Source: an archaeon (GTDB lineage Archaea > Asgardarchaeota > Heimdallarchaeia > Hodarchaeales > S146-22). Taken from it: a stretch of 8,436 bases of DNA. Position 1 is the first letter of the stretch. Every line of letters starts with the position of its first letter. Position numbers and translations under genes: made by a program. Below, in pieces: positions 6,352-8,436 of the stretch. The DNA is taken from assembly GCA_024276395.1 (NCBI GenBank), contig JAJRXH010000666.1, positions 1 to 8,436 on the forward strand. The letters run 5' to 3'. The notes beneath the pieces are model-generated. The model was not told the DNA's origin. It did no database searches and was given only the letters and a program-made list of their open reading frames with translations.

Positions 6352-6475
6352 GCGTTGACAATCAGATCAATCAGGCTGGGATTTTTCCTATGTTGTAAAG
6401 TAAGGTTTTTTTGATGATCACGGGCGATAAAAATCATCGTGTGGGAGTGGAGTGTCGCCAGCACGCGTGCCGACC
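6352..6475. other. Spacer before the structured element
   Basis: No gene is visible. A T6 run at 6407-6412 follows the preceding weak frame by about 55 bases and could end a plus-strand transcript. GCACGCGTGC (6461-6470) is a perfect 10-bp palindrome just left of the inverted repeat that opens the next element. Confidence 0.4.
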
Positions 6476-6764
6476 TAACGCTAGGATGAAATGTAATTAC
6501 GTGAACATGTAATCGTCACAAGAACTCTCTACTGGTGCAATACCGCAATCATGGGAGCCCTTCATGGTGTTACCATGAGGGACATCCAAGGATCGAGGCC
6601 ATCACGCCTCTCCGACGTGATGGCCGAGGCACCTTGACCACGAGGTTCAAGACCCCTCGTGACCGCAGCGTGGTCTAACGGCACCCCTGGAACTGAATTA
6701 CTAACGACAAGCAAGCTACACGAAACACGACTTAAACGTGTAATCACGATACATCCTAGCGTTA
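6476..6764. ncRNA. Structured 289-bp element: inverted-repeat ends and three hairpins
   Basis: TAACGCTAGGATG (6476-6488) is exactly matched by its reverse complement at 6752-6764, and partial inverted similarity continues inward. Inside lie three consecutive hairpins. H1 (6558-6581) pairs CCCT-CATGG with CCATG-AGGG around one bulged T. H2 has nine perfect pairs (GCCATCACG 6598-6606 with CGTGATGGC 6616-6624), extended by CAAGG 6587-6591 with CCTTG 6632-6636 across an internal loop. H3 pairs CACGAGG 6639-6645 with CCTCGTG 6655-6661, loop TTCAAGACC. GACCACG 6636-6642 could instead pair with CGTGGTC 6669-6675. The layout, ends paired and domains inside, resembles a stable RNA. It does not fit SRP RNA, RNase P RNA or 5S rRNA motifs that I know. 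A short non-autonomous mobile element is the alternative. The strand is undetermined. Confidence 0.5.
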
Positions 6765-6889
6765 CATTCAAAGATGGCCATGCTTATTAGTTCATTGTAG
6801 TTATTTGTCATGTTAGTATTCATCCCAGATAGTAAAAAACGTCTTTGGCTTGGCAAGCTGGACGGTTGATGTTGTTAAAGTGATTTCGC

Positions 6890-6896
6890 AAAAAAA
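6890..6896 (-). terminator. T7 tract after the 7-TM gene
   Basis: On the minus strand a run of seven T lies about 20 bases after the stop of the 7-TM gene, without a strong hairpin before it. This is the usual form of an archaeal intrinsic terminator. Confidence 0.55.
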
Positions 6897-6916
6897 TGAT
6901 GATTTTCTATTCCAAT

Positions 6917-8119
6917 TTATTTGATGAGATTGCTGAAGATGTTTTTAATTTTTTCCTTGGTGATATCCATGGTTAATTCTTCTAGGGGGTAATTTTCTAA
7001 TTCTTTTTTGAAAAAATGAAGCCATTCGGAAGAATGATTGAATAACCAATCAAAGTGTGGTGACCCCACGAGACATAACGCTATGTAGGGCCGTGATTCG
7101 AATCGTTCATCCACGATTAACTTGTCGCCATCTTCAATGGTTCCAAGGCTTCCTAGGAAGAGAATGGATGATGGAAATGGCTTATCTAGTTCAATGCGTA
7201 GATACGTGGCTCCCTCTTCAGAACGTAAAGAGATGAAATTCATTCCCTTGATTCCTATCTCTAAAAGAAAGTCTCTAAGTTCTTTTCCTTGCAAGTGGTA
7301 CTTTGGGAACCAGGAGAATAGTGGTGTTGGCCCAAGTGTGCTAAAGTAATAGAGAGCAAAATTTATGAATAATCGAGGATGCTTTCCTTCTAGGGCACTT
7401 TCAGTCTCTAAGTATTCGACCATGAGAATTCGTGGATCTATTGACAAACTTGAGAGAATCAGAAGGCAGATCACCGTGTACGTGAAGATGATGATCGCAC
7501 ATTGGGCTAACCCGTAGAAAAAAAGAGTAGAACTTACCAGATAGATGCCGACGGTAAGAGGATATAGTGATTCAGCGGTGATGAAGAGCACATTGGTCTT
7601 ATTCTTTAGTTTTTTGTCTGTTTGTAACCGTCTCTGAACATCATTAACTACCAAAATATAGGCAGATACCAGAAACAGCGTAACTGAAAGAAGGATTGTT
7701 AGTTCTGGACTTAAAGAGGGGAAGTTGTCCATTAAGCTGAGAATCGTGATGTTCATTCCATCTAGTAAGACGTAAAGAAGACCAGCACTATATATTCCGA
7801 GAGAAAAGGTTTTGGCGATGAGGAAGACAATACGTTTGATACGATGTGTTCTGTGAAAATAGGACCAAAAGATGGCAACTTGCATTACTGAAAAGATGAA
7901 ATTACCAGTGACAGTAAGCAAGATTACCAAGTTTGTTGTTTGTTGCCAATAAAGGGTTTTGATAATGAAAGATAGACCAGTGCTAGTAAATGAGAGAATG
8001 AGACTTGAACTAAATAAAAGATATCTTGAACCTCCTTTTAGAAAATTGATTGAGACTGAATGGAAAGACGATAAAATTATTAGAAAAAGCAGGACGGAAA
8101 TCACGATTTCTAAGATCAT
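6917..8119 (-). CDS. Seven-transmembrane protein with soluble C-terminal domain, function unknown
   Basis: ATG at 8119 is preferred over the TTG three bases earlier; it gives 400 residues. Using the longer numbering, seven hydrophobic segments lie at about 3-20, 34-56, 62-88, 97-120, 140-160, 178-204 and 206-228. Positive loops (HRTHRIKR after segment 3, DVQRRLQTDKKLKNK after segment 5) mark the inside, so the N terminus is outside and the C terminus inside. Residues about 245-401 are soluble: RLFINFALYYFSTLGPTPLF, then alternating strands and helices ending in EELTMDITKEKIKNIFSNL. No kinase, GTPase or guanylate-cyclase motif is present, and no catalytic residues stand out. The start of the soluble part resembles the first strands of roadblock/longin-type folds, but this is only an impression. 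A membrane sensor is a reasonable guess. It is more AT-rich and has far fewer CACG/CGTG tetramers than the left half of the window. Confidence 0.88.
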   Translation of the reverse strand: MILEIVISVLLFLIILSSFHSVSINFLKGGSRYLLFSSSLILSFTSTGLSFIIKTLYWQQTTNLVILLTVTGNFIFSVMQVAIFWSYFHRTHRIKRIVFLIAKTFSLGIYSAGLLYVLLDGMNITILSLMDNFPSLSPELTILLSVTLFLVSAYILVVNDVQRRLQTDKKLKNKTNVLFITAESLYPLTVGIYLVSSTLFFYGLAQCAIIIFTYTVICLLILSSLSIDPRILMVEYLETESALEGKHPRLFINFALYYFSTLGPTPLFSWFPKYHLQGKELRDFLLEIGIKGMNFISLRSEEGATYLRIELDKPFPSSILFLGSLGTIEDGDKLIVDERFESRPYIALCLVGSPHFDWLFNHSSEWLHFFKKELENYPLEELTMDITKEKIKNIFSNLIK

Positions 8120-8172
8120 CAAGTTCTACCTATAGGATTTCTGATCACCAACTAATCTCTTAAAAGCCTACA

Positions 8173-8182
8173 CTTTAAATAT
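8173..8182 (-). promoter_or_regulatory. TATA-like box of the 7-TM gene
   Basis: On the minus strand this reads ATATTTAAAG, about 54 bases before the ATG at 8119, giving a leader of roughly 30 bases if initiation is about 25 bases downstream. CTTTTAAGAG a little nearer to the gene (about 8157-8166) is a second candidate. Confidence 0.5.
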
Positions 8183-8208
8183 TCCTAAGAAAATGATGAG
8201 GATGTTAG

Positions 8209-8213
8209 AAAAA
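8209..8213 (-). terminator. Possible tRNA terminator
   Basis: A T5 tract on the minus strand lies about 50 bases beyond the tRNA 3' end, within a T/C-rich stretch. It lies before the 7-TM promoter candidate, so the two genes are probably separate transcripts. Confidence 0.3.
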
Positions 8214-8261
8214 GATGCCGCAAGTAAAACTAATAGAAGAGAAACAAGCAAGAAGCATTTT

Positions 8262-8382
8262 TGGTGCGGGGGAGGGGATTTGAACCCCTGTAGGCTTGCG
8301 TTGCCAGCGTCCACGTGTCGCAGGGCATCTGCGCCACCAAGACCTCAACCTGGCCCCATTGACCTGGCTAGGGCACCCCCGC
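8262..8382 (-). tRNA. tRNA-Leu (anticodon GAG) with a 47-nt variable region, probably intron-containing
   Basis: The acceptor stem GCGGGGG (8376-8382) pairs fully with CCCCCGC (8266-8272), followed by A and an encoded CCA (8262-8264). The D-arm closes with CCC/GGG and contains AGCCAGGTCAA. The anticodon stem CCAGG/CTTGG holds the loop TTGAGGT, so the anticodon is GAG (8344-8346), reading CUC/CUU leucine codons. The T-arm is AGGGG TTCAAAT CCCCT (8273-8289). Leu tRNAs have a long variable arm of about 14 nt, but here 47 nt separate the anticodon stem from the T-arm (8290-8336). Removing 33 nt (8300-8332, or a register shifted by up to three bases because GCA flanks both sides) leaves T-GGC-GCAA-GCC-TAC, a normal 14-nt arm. 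An intron is therefore likely. The alternative is one long hairpin with GGC/GCC, TGCC/GGCA and GCG/CGC helices. Confidence 0.93.
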
Positions 8383-8410
8383 TCTTATTGAGTGGGTCCT
8401 TCCTTTCCAA

Positions 8411-8420
8411 TCTTAAATAT
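8411..8420 (-). promoter_or_regulatory. TATA box of tRNA-Leu
   Basis: On the minus strand this reads ATATTTAAGA, about 30-38 bases upstream of the mature 5' end, with purine-rich AAGAAA just before it as a possible BRE. This is the standard spacing for an archaeal tRNA promoter. Confidence 0.6.
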
Positions 8421-8436
8421 TTTCTTAAATTTTAAA

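Noticed and set aside
6636..6690. Possible permuted tRNA: a T-arm-like hairpin followed by a D-arm-like sequence
   Set aside because: With a proper seven-base T-loop, the T-stem has two mismatches, no CCA or matching acceptor strand is present, and no anticodon stem can be closed after the D-arm-like part.
8342..8348. Canonical 37/38 intron in the tRNA-Leu
   Set aside because: The anticodon stem CCAGG/CTTGG is already closed around a seven-base loop, and no other downstream strand gives a better stem.
8193..8435. 80-residue plus-strand frame at the right edge
   Set aside because: It is the antisense of the tRNA-Leu gene and its promoter.
1..8436. CRISPR array or defence cluster
   Set aside because: No regularly spaced identical repeats or cas-like genes are present; the only defence-related item is the vapBC pair.

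Overview
The window looks archaeal. A tRNA-Leu(GAG) gene with an encoded CCA and a 33-nt excess in its variable region lies at the right edge. AT-rich TATA-like boxes precede the genes, a T-run follows the large gene, and there is a VapB/VapC pair of the type common in archaea. Leucine-rich-repeat remnants and a 7-TM protein would fit an Asgard-type genome, but that placement is a guess. Intact, confident coding sequence covers only about 2.6 of 8.4 kb; the rest is pseudogenes, duplicated segments and long non-coding stretches.

Layout, left to right. Bases 2-535 (+) hold an unrecognised 176-residue reading frame, open to the window edge. Bases 536-1769 have no convincing gene, only a pair of imperfect direct repeats. 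Bases 1770-2424 (-) carry an intact vapBC module with a putative palindromic operator and TATA-like box. Bases 2514-2706 are an insert absent from the second copy of this region. Bases 2771-3219 (+) hold two weak, ATGA-overlapping small reading frames. Bases 3220-4099 are gene-poor. Bases 4100-5076 repeat the vapBC segment: the second antitoxin (4555-4803) is intact with a perfect palindromic operator, but the second toxin (4159-4568) is broken by frameshifts, a deletion and an internal stop.

Bases 5189-6026 (-) are a decayed leucine-rich-repeat protein gene. Bases 6142-6351 (+) hold a weak short reading frame. Bases 6476-6764 are a compact structured element: a 13-bp inverted repeat encloses three consecutive hairpins, which suggests a structured RNA or a small non-autonomous mobile element. 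Bases 6917-8119 (-) encode a 400-residue protein with seven membrane segments and a soluble C-terminal domain, with a promoter candidate upstream and a T7 terminator candidate downstream. The tRNA-Leu lies upstream of it on the same strand.

Functional reading: the only system with a clear mechanism is the RNase-type toxin VapC1 with its antitoxin VapB1. The second locus has kept the antitoxin and operator while losing the toxin, so VapB2 may act as a spare antidote or co-repressor for the first. No novel multi-gene system is evident. The most unusual items are the structured 289-bp element, the tRNA-Leu architecture, the orphan antitoxin and the unassigned 7-TM protein.
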